Below are positions 62,984 through 64,000 of a stretch of DNA of 64,000 nt, piece after piece. Origin of the DNA: Cheiracanthium punctorium (taxonomy: Eukaryota; Arthropoda; Arachnida; Araneae; Cheiracanthiidae). The stretch lies in assembly GCA_038373885.1 (NCBI GenBank), contig JAWZYV010001829.1, forward strand, positions 682,001 through 746,000, read 5' to 3'. A program made the translations under genes and the position numbers. A model generated the notes under the pieces. It was not told the DNA's origin. It did not search any database and saw only the letters and a program-made list of their open reading frames with translations. Position 1 is the first letter of the stretch; every line of letters starts with the position of its first letter.

Positions 62984-64000
62984 CTAGTTTCCCTCCTTCA
63001 TGTTTTTAGAATTCTCTTGCTGGTCATGAGACTTTCGACCACAATACCTTTGTACATGGCCTTCGACGCCACACTTCCAGCATTTTACTTTCTTTGGGCC
63101 ATCTCTCGTTCTATCGGGTCTTAATTTTCGCTCTATAAGATCTTCAATTCTCTTCAACCTGTTCTCGACGCTCTCTGTGTCTTTGTCAGCTTCCTCTTGG
63201 ACCGTGACCGCTCTAACAGCATGCCGATCTTTTCTCACGGCCCGCTGGGCTGCCTCTAGCTTCATTGCGAACACCAGAGCAGACTTCAAATCCTGATAAT
63301 CCTCCAACATAAGTGCCTTTTGGGTTTCTGGATCACGGATGGCTTCAATAAAATGACGCACCGCCATTTCTTCTCGGACATTATCAAGGTGGTCCATGTA
63401 GGCTAGATGACACAGCCTATCTATGTCCGAAGCCAGATTTTGAAGGGTCTCGCCAGATCTCTGCACCCTTGACTTAAGTTGGATTCTACTATATTCTTTC
63501 TGGCACTTCTCTCCGAATTTCATCTCCAAGGCACTGGCAAGGGCGTCAAAATCTCCTATCTTCGTCGCTCCGATAGTTTGCAATACATTAATTGCATCTC
63601 CGCTAAGGGAAGCGGCCAGTTGGTTCGCTTTCTCGGACTCGCTCCAACCATTGGCTCTGGCGACGATCGAAAATTGGGTCTTGTAAGCTTCCCAGGGAGT
63701 CTTTCCGTCATAAGGCGTTAGTTTCACTGCTGGGTGGCGTGACGGCAACCTGATATTTTCTGGTACCTTTCCCAGCTTTACCAGACTGTCCAGTTTTTCT
63801 TCTAACTTGTGATTGATCTTTTCCTCAATTCTTTCTTCGTATTTCGCTTGACTTTCTTCCAGGAGCGACATTCTCTTCTCCATATTTTCTTGATTTGTCT
63901 CTACTCTCTCCAGTCCGGATTTCATTTCTTCTAGCCCGGCTTCTATTTTCCGCTCCAGTCCTGATTTCATCTCGTCGTGTGCGGCTCTTAACTCCTCCAA
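62984..64000 (-). CDS. gag: Ty3/gypsy gag, 5' end beyond the window
   Basis: The frame is open at the right edge, so the start is not seen. N-terminal visible part: coiled-coil heptads rich in E, K and L (about residues 1-75). A capsid-like region follows ('LPSRHPAVKLTPYDGKTPWE', 'SLSGDAINVLQ', 'MKFGEKCQKEYSRIQLKSR'). The nucleocapsid zinc knuckle is CWKCGVEGHVQRYC, a clean CX2CX4HX4C near residue 307. It ends with TAG (62986-62984), followed in frame by protease. Gag packages element RNA in virus-like particles. No env is present. Confidence 0.93.
   Translation of the reverse strand: MEELRAAHDEMKSGLERKIEAGLEEMKSGLERVETNQENMEKRMSLLEESQAKYEERIEEKINHKLEEKLDSLVKLGKVPENIRLPSRHPAVKLTPYDGKTPWEAYKTQFSIVARANGWSESEKANQLAASLSGDAINVLQTIGATKIGDFDALASALEMKFGEKCQKEYSRIQLKSRVQRSGETLQNLASDIDRLCHLAYMDHLDNVREEMAVRHFIEAIRDPETQKALMLEDYQDLKSALVFAMKLEAAQRAVRKDRHAVRAVTVQEEADKDTESVENRLKRIEDLIERKLRPDRTRDGPKKVKCWKCGVEGHVQRYCGRKSHDQQENSKNMKEGN

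Overview
The window is AT-rich eukaryotic DNA packed with transposable elements. I recognise no bacterial or viral genome organisation, no rRNA, no intact tRNA gene and no host protein-coding exon. The mix of elements fits an arthropod genome: many small hAT-type elements with 8-bp target duplications, mariner, Tc1 and pogo relatives, a Penelope-like element, a Jockey/CR1-type LINE, tRNA-derived SINEs and a Ty3/gypsy element. The combination, with a large repeat-dense genome, makes me favour a chelicerate (spider-like). That is inference, not something the sequence proves.

Layout. 0-5 kb: a possible Penelope-type 3' end, small hAT elements, a hAT deletion derivative that keeps the transposase C-terminus, and copies of an inverted-repeat element with 7-bp target duplications (called family CAA here). 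5.8-11 kb: two 0.9-kb inverted arms 3.3 kb apart, then a perfect 39-bp-arm palindrome. 11-24 kb: mostly relics, minisatellites, small TIR elements and a decayed gypsy LTR that carries a hAT insertion. 24.2-27.8 kb: a decayed minus-strand LINE (endonuclease plus RT) split by a CAA copy. 28-33 kb: TIR repeats, a CAA copy whose 3' target duplication was itself hit by a hAT element, a Tc1 deletion derivative and a SINE. 38.3-40.9 kb: an inverted pair of Penelope-like element copies (RT plus GIY-YIG endonuclease), each ending in a hammerhead-ribozyme-like motif. 41-42.2 kb: a second copy of the hAT element with a pogo-like MITE nested in it, then a mariner-like transposase relic. 43.1-45.4 kb: a 2.28-kb foldback-type element with 0.8-kb inverted arms built from ~169-bp tandem units. 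45.8-48.6 kb: a three-deep nest of TIR elements. 53.1-54.4 kb: a broken full-length mariner. 58.1-64.0 kb: the 3' LTR, pol, protease and most of gag of a minus-strand Ty3/gypsy element that runs off the right edge.

Nothing here looks like a host pathway. The coding regions are transposon enzymes, nearly all broken. The most useful content is structural: precise target duplications, empty-site comparisons and nesting order give a relative insertion history, and three long inverted repeats could be transcribed into hairpin RNA. The items most deserving a second look are the foldback element, the Penelope inverted dimer with its ribozyme-like motifs, family CAA with its 7-bp duplications, and the in-frame gag-TAG-protease arrangement.
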